From the NCBI GenBank assembly GCA_013368325.1, contig JAACJK010000169.1, forward strand, positions 248,001 through 312,000: a DNA stretch of 64,000 bases, read 5' to 3'. Below are positions 31,294 to 42,085 of this stretch, in pieces. Under the pieces are notes generated by a model. That model was given only the letters and a program-made list of their open reading frames with translations, did no database searches and was not told where the DNA came from. The number at the start of each line of letters is the position of its first letter. Position 1 is the first letter of the stretch. Origin of the DNA: Ephemerocybe angulata (Eukaryota > Basidiomycota > Agaricomycetes > Agaricales > Psathyrellaceae). Made by a program: the position numbers and the translations under genes.

Positions 31294-32816
31294 TCAATCG
31301 AAAAATAGATCGCCAATATCCAGTTCTTCGAGCTTATCCTGGGCCTCTACTCTCAGGGCCAGGTCAATCTCTCCATCGATATATAAGTTCTTAAGACTGG
31401 AGAATCGACGCCTGAGCACGGTCCTTTCGACAACGCGCTCGACATATCCGACCTGCAGGCTCGAAGTCACTCGTGGCCTAATCGAGACCGCGACCATCCC
31501 AAGGTGGGGAAGCGCACACCCGTTTACTCCTTCTCCTGGTACCAGGACACTATCAAGCTGACCCCACTGCACGCCAAACAGCTGTCCAATGGTTCCAGGC
31601 TCGAGTTGACCCTCAACGTCGATGACTATATTCAAAGCAAAGCTTTCCAGAGAAACGAGTTGGAGAATGTAGGTTGGGTCACGGAAGAGCCCATGGTACG
31701 GATCAAGGCAGTCCGGGGCAGCCGCATCGACAGTAATGTGAATCCTGTAAGCCAATTGAGTGAGACTTGTAAAGGATTGAGGATTGAGGCATGCAATCGG
31801 GGACCGAAGTTCGTCGGTGATGGGAACTGGGACGTCTGAGATCGGCACCATGTCTTCCAGCTGAAGCTCTTCGAGGGATGTCGCCTGTGCAAGGAGCAGT
31901 TGCACACCGTCACGAGAAACAAAGTCATGCCTTTGAGTCGGCAGATGGGTAACCAGCTTCTTGAGTCTGTCAAACTTGACAGGGCACTGGTCAATATTTG
32001 CCTGAGTCTGGAGGATGCGACGCAAGGATTCGACAGAGATATTGCCCTTTAGCTTCAGATTCTTGAGACGAGTTGCGACTCTCATTTTATGGATAGAGTG
32101 CCTAAAAATGAGAATAAGTGACCTAGAATTGTATACACGTATGAGGGTGCTTACTTGTAAGGCCAGATATCCAGTTTTGCATCTTTGAGTTTGAGGGTTT
32201 CCAGTTTGGTACAGATCTTCAAAGCGCTGACGGGGATAGCCCCATTGCGTAGCTTCAGAGCCTTCGAGTAAGGTTGAAGTACCACGGACAGAACAGCTTG
32301 GGCGTGTCCTGACGCGTAAAGGTTGTCAAAGAACTTATAGGCCACTTCTCCCGGGCCCTCAAACACAAGGGAGAACTTCTCAACCTTGCCTAGCATTCCT
32401 AAAAGCCGGACGGTCTCGTCCGAGGCGCCGTTCCTGGTCGGATTGGCAGTGTATCGCAATTCGCGTATAGCCTCTGCTATCCCGTGGTTTCCGGCGATTA
32501 TCGTCCTCGCAAACTCCTCTGTAGGATCCCTTCCGTATAAGACCATGCCACTTCCAAGGGTAACTGTCTCCTGGGGACGAAGATTGACAGTTTCGAAGAG
32601 AATCCTTTGACCTCCCGAGTGGAAAACCCTGTTGACCAAGCATAGAGATTTGAGGTCCCGGCCGCTATCGCACATGGCAGCCACATCTTCGAGAATCATA
32701 TATTGTATCTCTGCTGGGAGGTGCGAACCCCATCTATTGAGAGAGGGCACCGCGCAAGAAAGCGAACCACCGGAAAGAGGACGAGGTATGGAGGGCATCA
32801 CAGGCCGAATGAACAT
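31294..32816 (-). CDS. F-box/LRR-like protein 1
   Basis: Exons 32816-32155 and 32101-31294 join over a 53-nt intron (GTAAGC...TTTTTAG) to a 489-aa protein. The N-terminal third resembles a degenerate fungal F-box: HLPAEIQYMILEDVA, then DLKSLCLVNRVFHSGGQRILFETVNL. The rest has leucine-rich repeat-like segments (LKICTKLETLKLKDAKL, VATRLKNLKLKGNISVESL, ATSLEELQLEDM, FSSLKNLYIDGEIDL). Such proteins are usually adaptors of SCF ubiquitin ligases; the target is unknown. The first Met in frame is used. Confidence 0.75.
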
Positions 32817-33404
32817 GGATAAAGGAAAGGAACCCAAAGCTGCTAGCCGATTGCCTCATGCTTCGTTTGTTGTCACAATATCTACAAACACGGAACATTC
32901 CCCAAGGTGGGTGTACGGGACAGAATCGTCACATGATTTCTTATGATTCCCAATTCGTCCAAGGAGCGTCGAGGGGATTTTGATCCCACCCTTGCTACGT
33001 TTGCCTGTAAGAAAGGCCTTCATCCTAAGTTCGACAATGGGTAGGCAGTAAGACTTTTCAACCTTCACCTAGGGTTATTTTTCTCTGACTTTTGACCTTT
33101 CCCAGATCTAAGCCACGCAGTTGAAACCCCCGTTGCATTTCCCCCATTGGTGCATTTCGTGTATTCCTAAGCATGTAACATGGTCGAATGGTCGAACCGA
33201 ACTTATCTCAATGTCTCGGTCAAATTGTCCAGGCAATTGTAGCCTTAAAACAAGTGGAGTGCATGAGTCTCTTCCATGGTCTTGACTGGTTAAAGGTCTC
33301 TCGCGGCTCAGTTCAGAGCCCCTACTTTGAGAGCGTCCGAACGCACTGTGTGACCCAATAGAGTCGTAGAGGCGACTAGAACTTAGAAGCTCCTGCCTTT
33401 ACGT
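32817..33404. other. Intergenic, no gene recognised
   Basis: Upstream region of the F-box-like gene and left flank of the second segmental duplicate. No open frame with family motifs was seen. Confidence 0.45.
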
Positions 33405-35525
33405 TACCACGTGAGAAATTAAGCGCCCATTGACAAGTAACTGAGGACGGGATCGATGCCTGTTGACAAACCATAGTGATTATGTATTGTAATGAGACAC
33501 AAAAGAGTAGTGCATAGGCTATTTCTCGCCTTTCCCCTCATACAATCCCATTACCAGAAGCGAGCACCAGCACAAGGCCGACGACAAGACAGCCTGCGGA
33601 TATGATCCATCCAGCACCGTATATACCCAACAACCTCCCCGCACTGTACTCGTAAATCAATTGAGTCGTGAGGCATTCTCCGTCGCTCAACGCGAAATAG
33701 CTGGTCCCATTCAGAGGCATGAAGGAACCCGAGAGTAAGGCTAAGCTGACGTTTTGCATGAGCGAGGGCAGAGCCGTTTCCATGTTAGACCATTCGAATG
33801 TGCTCTGGTTCCTTTCCCCCCTTGTCCAGCGTAGGAGAGGGCTATATGCCGGGTTCTGCACCGGCCTGAGCTCCTCAGTCCCCGGTATAAATGCTATGAC
33901 GCCCTCAAGTGCAAGTCCTACGGCTTCAACCATCCCTGCAAGCTGGATCGAATGCGGCTCGTCACTGTCGAAGTTGATCCTCTCTCCCATTACGATATTG
34001 AGCACCTCGATAGTGGAAGAGACGTTATGTCGAACCCGGACGGAGTAGGTGCTGGAGAATGCCTGACATGCTACAGCGAACGGGGGGTTAGGGGAAAGGA
34101 AGTTGCCATCTTGGGTCGCAACTGAAAGGATATTATCGGTCGTATGGTTGAATACGCCGCGGAGAAGGACCATGTGTGAGTTAGATAGGCGATCGCAAAC
34201 CCCGAAATATGTCCCAAAGTCGTAGGTTCGATTGGCCTCAGCGCTAGAGCACTGGAGGGACGGGCCGGTAAACGATACGTTGTAGCTGCAGCGCCCGCAG
34301 GGACTCGCCGGTATTTGAAGATAGGATCCGGAAATGAGCACGTTGTTGACGATAGCCTTCGTACGGATGCTAGGAGTGTGAATATGGACGGTCGTGGCAT
34401 CGAGGCCGTGCGTGCTTTCTGGACACGGAGTTCTTGTAGGTTCGATCTGGCGCACTCGCACCGCAGTAGCGACCAGTTTCGGGGTTTGGTATACGCCCGA
34501 AATGTGCACCATGCTGATGTCTGGTGATGGAATGGAGCAGGGCACCGGCACGCCATACTCCGAAGAGACGACACGAATCGATCCAGGAGCGATGATTTGG
34601 ATGGGAATCATGACCATCATGAGGAGCGAGATAAACGCGAGCCCGGGTGCGATCGCCCAAGTGCGAATGGCGGAAGGAAGGAATGGGTTTCCTCCAGCCG
34701 CAGCTACGGATGCATCGATCCTGGATAGCTGCTCGCTTGTCGAGCCCGATGGGAGAGTGCGGTACTCAGGAGTGTCGTGTCCTGGAGGATCACCTGTGCG
34801 GGACGAAAACGGCACAACTCTAGTCCAGAAATACTGAGCAAAGGCTACACCGATCGTAGCACCGTAGCAGTACTTCACAAGCTGAGAGAGGGTATTGCTC
34901 CCAGCGCTGACGAGAGCCTGATCGCTGACCACCACCTCGCCATGCATATGAATGCCATTCCCTCGTACTGGGCGCCGATCGAGAGATTTGCACATGAGGT
35001 GATGGCCAATCGCGAATAACGTCCCCATGATCAGGAAGGCAAGAAGTTGGATCCGTTGGCCCCACTTCAACCATAGACTGAGCCCTAGGAAAAGAGTTAG
35101 GCTCAAGTCGCATCGCACAATGAAGAACTTACATGTGCTAGAAGTAGGAGGCATCGATTTTGAGGTGATGCAAATGAAGGTAGTCTGAAGAGAAAAGGCG
35201 AGGCGCTGCCTGTGTAACGCGTGTAAGGTACTTATCAATGTCGGCTGGTTTCGATGTCTTGCGGAGGGGTGGCACCGTAGAAGGGCACGCTCTTGGCATT
35301 CGCTCAAATTGTATTGACTTCCAGATAGGAGCCTGCAGGTGACCCCTTCACGGGCGAGTATACTGCTCTCAGCGGTTACATAGTCTTCTAGTCACCGACG
35401 TCTGGAATAAAGCCAACGACATATCGGAACAAATGAGTTACAAGCGCCCAAATGGTCCAATTTAGATCATGTGTTACCCTTGATAAGGAAACACATATCT
35501 AAGCGCCCAGAAGTTAGCCTCACTG
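33405..35525. repeat. Segmental duplication, copy 2 (partner 3190-5425)
   Basis: Same orientation and content as 3190-5425. It is inserted or retained 100 bp from the 3' end of the xylanase gene. Small indels distinguish it, including a 32-bp loss (net) near the gene's 3' end and several changes in the 5' flank. Confidence 0.85.
33538..35154 (-). CDS. Four-TM protein of unknown function, copy 3, altered C-terminus
   Basis: Exon 1 35154-35133 (MPPTSST) and exon 2 35084-33538 are joined over a 48-nt intron, giving 522 aa. It is the closest paralogue of the 3307-4991 protein, sharing nearly all TM and loop sequence including CGRCSYNVSF and the N-x-S/T sites. A short deletion next to the last TM shifts the frame: where copy 1 reads LVGRNGRERDMQF and continues 27 residues, copy 3 reads LVLASGNGIV and stops. 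The last TM is kept, but the cytoplasmic tail is lost. A sequence between TM3 and the Cys pair also differs by an indel. It may still be functional. Confidence 0.82.
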   Translation of the reverse strand: MPPTSSTCKFFIVRCDLSLTLFLGLSLWLKWGQRIQLLAFLIMGTLFAIGHHLMCKSLDRRPVRGNGIHMHGEVVVSDQALVSAGSNTLSQLVKYCYGATIGVAFAQYFWTRVVPFSSRTGDPPGHDTPEYRTLPSGSTSEQLSRIDASVAAAGGNPFLPSAIRTWAIAPGLAFISLLMMVMIPIQIIAPGSIRVVSSEYGVPVPCSIPSPDISMVHISGVYQTPKLVATAVRVRQIEPTRTPCPESTHGLDATTVHIHTPSIRTKAIVNNVLISGSYLQIPASPCGRCSYNVSFTGPSLQCSSAEANRTYDFGTYFGVCDRLSNSHMVLLRGVFNHTTDNILSVATQDGNFLSPNPPFAVACQAFSSTYSVRVRHNVSSTIEVLNIVMGERINFDSDEPHSIQLAGMVEAVGLALEGVIAFIPGTEELRPVQNPAYSPLLRWTRGERNQSTFEWSNMETALPSLMQNVSLALLSGSFMPLNGTSYFALSDGECLTTQLIYEYSAGRLLGIYGAGWIISAGCLVVGLVLVLASGNGIV

Positions 35526-35626
35526 TATTCACCCTTGTCTGGCGTATGCGAACCAAGGAAATGTCATCAACACAGTTATACGAACCAATGGGTATACGAC
35601 ACTCAGTGTTGGAGAGAATCTGGCGA

Positions 35627-36901
35627 TCAAGGCAGCCGATTCTTACCATGCTTCCCATGGCTCGAGCGCGCATGATGCGCCCTCTTCGCCGGCGCACTCG
35701 CCGCCATCTGCAACGCCTCATCAACCCCCTGATACGCAACCTTCCTCCCAAACCCCGAATCCCACAACAACGGCGCATCAAAATCCGGGAGCGTACTCGG
35801 GATCCACGAATCCTTATCCGACACTCCCCACATCGTTATCCCAACACAGCTCGGCAAATCCAGACACGCGCGGGTAACGAGCTCGTATTCCTGTTTTTGC
35901 TGCGCGAGCTTCTCGTCGTCTACGGGGCGTTTGACGCGGATATCGAGCTCGGTGATGGCGACTTCGAGCCCGGTGGAGGCGAGGCGCTTGAGCTGGGCGG
36001 GGACTTCGTCGACACGGCCGGACGTCAGATGTGTCTGCGAGCCGATGCCGTGGATTGGGACGTTGCGACTTTGGAGTCGGGATACGAGAGCGAGCTGCGT
36101 ACATTACATGTCAGTCATCGAGCGCTTCGCATGTTCGAGCAATACTCGCCATAGCGTCTATCTTTGGCCCTGCATAGTCCATCCCGTATTCGTTGATGTA
36201 GAGCTTCGCTTTAGGATCGGCAGCTTGGGCCGTTTGGAACGCGAGATCGATAAACTCTTCCCCAAGTAGGCGATAGAACACGCTCGCGCGGAACGTCCCA
36301 TCGTCGTTGAAGACCTCGTTCACAACGTCCTGCATAGCGACCGATACGTCCAGTCAGTCATCCGCTTAAGTTCTAGCGATTGTATATCGGCTCACCCAAG
36401 CGTATACACGGCCCTGGTACCTCCCAACCACCGTATTGATATGATCCCTCACAACCTGCGTAAGGGTCGCCTGGTCGGTAATCGCGTCGACCCAGCCCGG
36501 GATGTTCTGGTGCCAAACAAGCGTATGCCCTCGAATCTGCTTCCCATTCTCAGCCGCCCATTCCATCACCTTGTCCGAGTCCTCAAATTTGAATTCGCCT
36601 TGGTTAGCTGCTCAATCAAACCCAAAAGAAAGATCGCAGGTCAGCGCGTAGAACGAATACGCTGAAGGGAGGGAAGAAACGTACGTTGGATGAAGGCCCA
36701 CTTCCACGAGTACTCAGGCGTGAACATCCCGAACTCGGTCTTCAGGATCTCGACAGCGCCATTTTCAACGATGGTGTTGGTATCGACGATGTTGCCAAAG
36801 TAGAGCTTCCCTTTGGCTGCCATCTGTTCATTGAAAGAGGCGTATGACGCCTCAGCGACGCAGACGACAAGCAGAGACAGAGCTGTAACCGGGCTTTTCA
36901 T
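35627..36901 (-). CDS. Secreted GH10 endo-1,4-beta-xylanase
   Basis: Four exons (36901-36685, 36607-36396, 36329-36150, 36094-35627) give 358 aa. [21 protein letters not shown] is a signal peptide; an upstream Met at 36991 would hide it, so 36901 is preferred. GH10 motifs: [13 protein letters not shown], the acid/base Glu in [28 protein letters not shown] and the nucleophile Glu in ITELDIR, then [13 protein letters not shown]. The enzyme cleaves xylan in plant cell walls. Intron 3 (36149-36095) begins GCGAGT, a GC-AG intron; only this join restores [13 protein letters not shown]. There is no cellulose-binding module; the C-terminus is a short basic tail ([16 protein letters not shown]). Confidence 0.93.
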
Positions 36902-37684
36902 GACGACGGTCGGGCTAGAGACGGGAATGAGGCGAGAGAGGGGGAAGGAAAGGAAGGAAGACGGGGAAATAGACGACCAGTGTGTTTCCATTGCCAGATG
37001 GTCTAGTTTTATCAGACGTCCGCCTTGTGAAGTGAATCATACCAATATGTGATGGGCTCGGTCCGAACGTTAACCTCTAGAATTCAAATGCTCGCGTATG
37101 GACCATGGACGCCGAACGGGCCAATCTCACAGTTAGGTTCCCTAATTTGTGGTCGTCAATACACGGATACCAGCCAAGGCACGAAAGTACTTATTAGACC
37201 TGGAAGACCCGTGCGGGAAGTCGACAAATGAGTGGATAATGTCTCACCGAGGATCGTAACAAGGGTTAGCGTCGCTGCGGAAGGTCTAGAGAAGCGAACG
37301 AACAAGAAATGCAAAGCGAAACAATGGAATAGTGGCCCGCACTGCATGAGCAGAGCGAGCCGGGGTCGATGGAGTCCCGACAAGAAAACCACCATCGTCC
37401 ATATCCACCTGCGTTCCGGCATATCTGGTAAGAAAATGTGTCGAATTTCGAGAGGTGAAGTGCTGCATGGACACTGACAAAAGGTGAACAGGGAAGAAAA
37501 GAAAGGTGATTACGATGGGACGAAGAGGTGAGAAACAGAAACGAAATGAATCGAAGAACCAGGTGCCAATTTGAACGCAGAGCGTCGAGCGGTTAGAACG
37601 AAGGATGAAGTCCGGAAGATGAACGGAACGTGAAGACTCAAGAGCGTGACGACCACTCCCCCAGCCATGATAACGACGGCTCCA
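36902..37684. other. Intergenic, no gene recognised
   Basis: Upstream region of the xylanase (to about 37,250) and 3' flank of BTB gene 4. Frames here are short and show no motif. Confidence 0.45.
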
Positions 37685-39248
37685 TTACAAATATACCCCA
37701 AACAGCTTATCACACTCCTCCCAAATCTGCACCTTCGCCTTCCTCCACAAACCCGCCATAACCGGTGCGCACCGACAACAAAACCCGTCCTCCTCTGCCC
37801 AAGGCAACTTAGCAAGCGCATCAAACCCAGCCAGCACATCGTTGAGATACGCTTCCTGCATCCCACAATTCGCAACGAGCTTCTGGTGGGCCGACCCCGC
37901 CCCGCCCTTCCTACAAAAGATGCACGAAGGGAGACAAGGCACCTTCATCTGCGCCCTCGGGAACTTGACCGTCTCCCGGATCCACCTCAACTGCAACTTC
38001 GCTCTCGCCGAGGTAAGCACAAGAACATCGTCCAACGAGAGCTTCGCAGTGAAGTTGGAGTCTCCATCGTCCGCATCGTCCGACTGCTGCATGAACACCT
38101 CGTCCTTCAACAACTCGTACATCACTCGCTTCACCAGCCCGGGGAGCGCGAAGCTGCGCCCAAGATTCAGAACCTCGACGAGATCGGCACCTTGCGGGAT
38201 CTTCGAGCCGAGCTCATGTAAGTCGTCGGACCATGTGTCCGTCACGATCTCCCTCGCCCACTGTTCGAAAGTATGGATGGACAATGCGTGTGAGGCGCGT
38301 AAAACCGAGTAGACGCGAGACAGGGAGGGCGGGTCGTCCCTGAAGCTGCGAGAAGAAGGTGTCAGTCCTCAGGGCAACGAACATCAACAGTTCAAAGGAG
38401 AGACGTACTCGGGAGCATCAAGCACATCGACGAGCCTCTCCCAATCTCTTCCATCCACACAGGTCGCTTCATCGAGATGCACGACGGGAATCTTACCTCC
38501 GTCGCTTTCCTTCTCCAAAGTCGCGCTCACTCCAGGCCACTTCGGGGCCTTCGCAGTCGAGGACTTGAGGACGTCAGCAAGCGCGTTGCTCAGCTTCGTC
38601 AAGCGACTCCTGCTTAGCCTATAACCCACACCACCAACGACGACAATGAGGCTACCGTCTGGGTTCCAATGACGACTATGCTTCCGGTAGCCAGTGGTTG
38701 CAGGAGCGTAGACCGTTCCGTGATGAGCAGCGGAAGGAAGCGACGGTTGCGCCAAAGTGGTATGGGATGAGTTCGCGTCAGATACAGAGCTTAGAGGCTT
38801 CGATCTTGGCCTTGGCCTAGGTCTCGCTCTGTTGGAGGACATCGTCGTCGAAGTCTTCGATTTGTTGATAGTAGACTTCGAGGGACTGTCACTCTCCGAA
38901 TCCGTCACAGATATGAGGCCGCCGTTTCGTGCGCAAACGCGTCCAAGGAATCGCGCGAACGGAGAGCTAGGCTGCGCTTGGGATGTAAGACCCAGCTATA
39001 TCCTTCAGACCCGAGCACTCACTTCGTATCCAGACTTCTTCTTCGCCGGAGGTGGGGGGCTCGCGGGCGAATCTTCGCGTTCGTCCTCGTCCGATTGAGT
39101 TCTTCTCCTCTTGCCGAGGGCCGTCGACGATTTCGCTACAAACGCCTTGTCAGAACTTTCTTTCCCTAGGTTATCAGACGGAACCAGTGCATGTATGCGT
39201 ACCTCCCGACATATTCGGTTTCCATCCGACTATCTTGGGCTTTGCCAT
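37685..39248 (-). CDS. BTB/POZ-like protein 4
   Basis: Four exons (39248-39203, 39165-39023, 38971-38409, 38345-37685) join in phase to 470 aa, starting MAKPKIVGWKPNMSGG. The N-terminus is basic/acidic and Pro-rich (GKRRRTQSDEDERED, SPPPPAKKKSGYE). The BTB-like core is HSRHWNPDGSLIVVVGGVGY, SRSRLTKLSNALADVL ... DWERLVDVLDAPD. Then the helical region (WAREIVTDTWSDDLHEL, GLVKRVMYELLKDE) and a C-terminal module (AHQKLVANCGMQ, GFCCRCAPVM, IWEECDKLFGV). An additional CLPSCIFC Cys cluster precedes the C-terminal module. No residue lesion seen. Confidence 0.85.
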
Positions 39249-39667
39249 CTTGTTGAAGACTGTATAGCGACTAAATGCGCGTTAGAATCGACATCGCCCT
39301 TAAGATGGCACATTGGCGGTATCATTACACCTATTCCCCCAGAATCGCCCTTGGAAAGGGTAGTGGGTGGAAGAGGTATGGGGAAAGATGAGGGAAGGAA
39401 GCAGAAAGGCGACGGACGCGACGATTCCATTTTATTCCCCTTTGGCGTGTGAGAATATTCGGCTAATTCCGAACACTGCCGAGCTTTGCCGTTGCCCTGG
39501 ATGTGCGGGGACCAGGTCCAAGTCAAGCGATCGCGATACTCAGACGACACATGTGGGGGTAGAAAAGGATCGATAATATAAGATGCAAACTGAGTTATAC
39601 AATGCGGGAGGTAACTATGCAATACAAGACGAGGCCTTATGGGAAAGGCATGCTAGGGTGTGGGCGC

Positions 39668-40545
39668 TTAAGCCTTGGCGCCTGCGGGGATCTTGCCCTC
39701 GGCAACGAGAGAGGGCGACTGCCCCTTAGTAGCAGCGCCAGCGGGCTCAGCAGAAGCCTCAGCACCCTCAGCGACAGGCTTCTTCGCATCAGCACCGCCA
39801 GCCGCAGCCAACTTGGCCTTCCTGGCAGCCTTTCTCGCCTTCTTCGCGGCGCGCTGAGCGGGGCTGAGGTGCTTCTTGCGGTGGAGCTTAGTGCCCTTGC
39901 CGCCCTTGGCCAATTTCCTCCTGAGAGCGGCCTTCCTTCCCTTGGCATGTTTGCCGTGGGGCTTGCGGTGGCCGTGGGCGTGGGCCCTCAAGCCCTGGCC
40001 CGCCTTCAAGCCCTTGCCCAACTTGTGCTTGCGGTGCTTCGGCTTGGGAGCGGCCTCAGCGCCCTCGGCGCCAGCAGCGGGTGCTGCGGCACCGTCAGCA
40101 CCGGCAGCTGCGGGAGTCTTGGGCTCGGCGGCGGTGGAGAGGGCAGCCTGCTCCTCGGCGCGGGCCTCGAGCTCGTCGATCAGCTCGCGGGTGGAGAACT
40201 CGGCGAAGATGGCCTCGCGGGCTTCAAGGAGTTCGTCGTCAAGCTCGCGGAGTGCGAATTCCTCTTCGTCATTGAAATCACGGGCGGCGAATTCTTCGAT
40301 CTCGTCGTCGAAGTCGCGGGCGCCGAAGTCCTCGGCATCGTCGTAGTCACGGACTGCGTAGTCCTCAAAGTCTTCAAAGTCGCGCTGGGCGAGCTCATCA
40401 ACGTCGTACTGGAGTAGAGGGAGGTAAGTTAGAGGTGGATTGAGTTGGATCATCGAAGAGAAGAGCTTACATCGGCGAAAGACTGTGCCTTGACAGCGAG
40501 GGTGGCAATGGAGACCAAGATAGGAAGGAGAGTAGAAGTCCTCAT
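39668..40545 (-). CDS. Secreted protein with acidic N-half and histone-like basic C-half
   Basis: Exons 40545-40471 and 40408-39668 join over a 62-nt intron to 271 aa. MRTSTLLPILVSIATLAVKA is a signal peptide. Residues ~30-110 hold about six degenerate repeats around RDFDD/RDYDD/RELDD, strongly acidic. An Ala/Gly-rich linker follows, then ~90 residues rich in Lys, Arg, His (KPKHRKHKLGKGLKAG, HAHGHRKPHGKHAKG, KKARKAARKAKLAAA), and an Ala/Glu-rich end. A TATA box (40626-40635) sits 81 nt upstream. No catalytic domain. Opposed charge blocks suggest self-association, wall or polyanion binding; this is inference. A long antisense frame (39602-40417) is a composition shadow. Confidence 0.82.
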
Positions 40546-40625
40546 ATTGAAGATGTCGGAGGGTGTCTGAAGTAGATGAGAGAAAGAGAAGTAGGTTGGT
40601 GATCTCTAAGGCCACTGCGGGCTAC

Positions 40626-40635
40626 CTTATATACC
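40626..40635 (-). promoter_or_regulatory. TATA box of the charge-segregated secreted protein gene
   Basis: GGTATATAAG on the minus strand, 81 nt before the ATG at 40545, a typical fungal spacing. Confidence 0.7.
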
Positions 40636-41165
40636 GTCTGTCGAGATTGGTACACAAACACGGCGATTATGGTCATTTGCAACGTTGATAGTTTCGGACT
40701 GCCTCATCGATGATGGTCGACACCGAAGAGCAGGGAGAATGATGCGCGGGATCAGTGAGTAAGATGCTTGTGTTAGAAGAACTGTCATTGCGCAATAGAT
40801 ATGTAGACAAAGCACTGCATGGTAGCGCCCAACACCACACAGCCGCATAGCCGCCCTACCCATTGCATTCGATCCAACTTGATCAGTTCTGTGATGTATC
40901 TATCGTCGACATAAGATATATCAGCTTCTCGCCTGAGTTCAATGTGAACGTTCGTATACACTCGCTCTCGTAGTGATACAGAGTGGTGGAGCCAGGGTGG
41001 AGCTACGAAGGCGCCATTGGATCTGGACCCTCGTTCTCTCCGATCAAATATGGGCGCTCCAAGGTGATAAAGATAAGTAAGTTGTAGATAGGAGAGGGTG
41101 ATACATCTAGGGCGGTGCCTTTCAATTTAAGATTGAAAGTAACCCGGGTCAGAAAACCTGTCCTA

Positions 41166-41757
41166 TGGTGCGCGTCACTTAGTCACCGCTACTTTTGTAC
41201 ACAGCTTATAGCCCAATAAGGAAATAAGTTATAGCTTATCCGTCTTACAGAAATGGAGGAATTCACAAAAGGAGCATTTCTGTTAAAGGATTTGTCGAAA
41301 TTCTCAAAACTGGGCAAGTTATATTTTCCCACCTCCGCAGATTTTGCCATCTTATCTATTTAGTCTTATCTATTACTATATATGGTAGTACAAGGGTCCA
41401 GATATCCTCCTTTTGGCCGACTTTTGGCGTAAAAAGTGATAGAATGCATGCTGGAGGATATTGGGAGGATACACCGACTCTATCGTACACTCTTATTCTC
41501 GAGATTGCGAGGGAAGTCCGGTGTTAGATAACCTGAGGTATCAGACCCAGAACACGCTTGGGCATGCTCAAAAGTGTGTCCTATATGGTCAGTTGCAAAA
41601 CTGGACACTTCTGTATTGCTTTATTAGTGCTTTTTGAGGCCCCAGCAACTCCCAAATCACGCCAAAATTCGCGAAAAAACATTCCAAAAATTCAAAATTT
41701 TTCCCAGACCAATTTTGCCGCTGTCCCAAGGTAGCGGTAACTAAGTGACGCGCACCA
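41166..41757. mobile_element. 592-bp MITE with 27-bp terminal inverted repeats and TA target site
   Basis: The left end (41166-41192, starting TGGTGCGCGTCACTTAG) and the inverted right end (41731-41757) differ at one of 27 positions. The element is flanked by TA on both sides (41164-41165, 41758-41759), as for Tc1/mariner-type insertions. The interior is A/T-rich and has no transposase. A short open frame inside is not a gene. Confidence 0.85.
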
Positions 41758-42085
41758 TATATCAACGAGAGCATTCTGGAAGCCGAATTCAGATGTTCAC
41801 CGTCCACTTCCTGTCCCGGGTTATGCGGCTTATTAGTGGCGGCAGTAGGCTTGCTCTCTGGCAGTAGGTTATGCTCGTGCGTCTAAATCTATTCATTCTG
41901 AACAATCTATTGCTTGCGGGCTGTAGCTACTGGAACTGAGCACTAAGGTAATGGCCATTCGTATCGGGTGGAGAGACCCTCATCCAAATTTCCAGACTCC
42001 TTAATCCGCACACCCTAACCTCCCAGCTCTAGCTCGCGTAAATAACACATATATATCCCTTGGGCAAAACTGGCACGTACAGCGA

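Noticed and set aside
35155..35307. Longer N-terminus for the four-TM copy 3 from 35307
   Set aside because: That reading runs through the first intron; the short first exon MPPTSST is conserved in copy 1 with matching splice sites.
36902..36991. Upstream Met for the xylanase at 36991
   Set aside because: It would put 30 polar residues before the signal peptide; starting at 36901 gives a normal secreted GH10 N-terminus.
39602..40417. 271-codon plus-strand frame opposite the charged secreted protein
   Set aside because: Shadow frame created by Lys/Arg/Ala codon bias; the minus-strand gene has a signal peptide, an intron and a TATA box.
41589..41807. 72-codon frame near the TA-flanked MITE
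   Set aside because: It crosses the right inverted repeat of the element and has no start context or homology.
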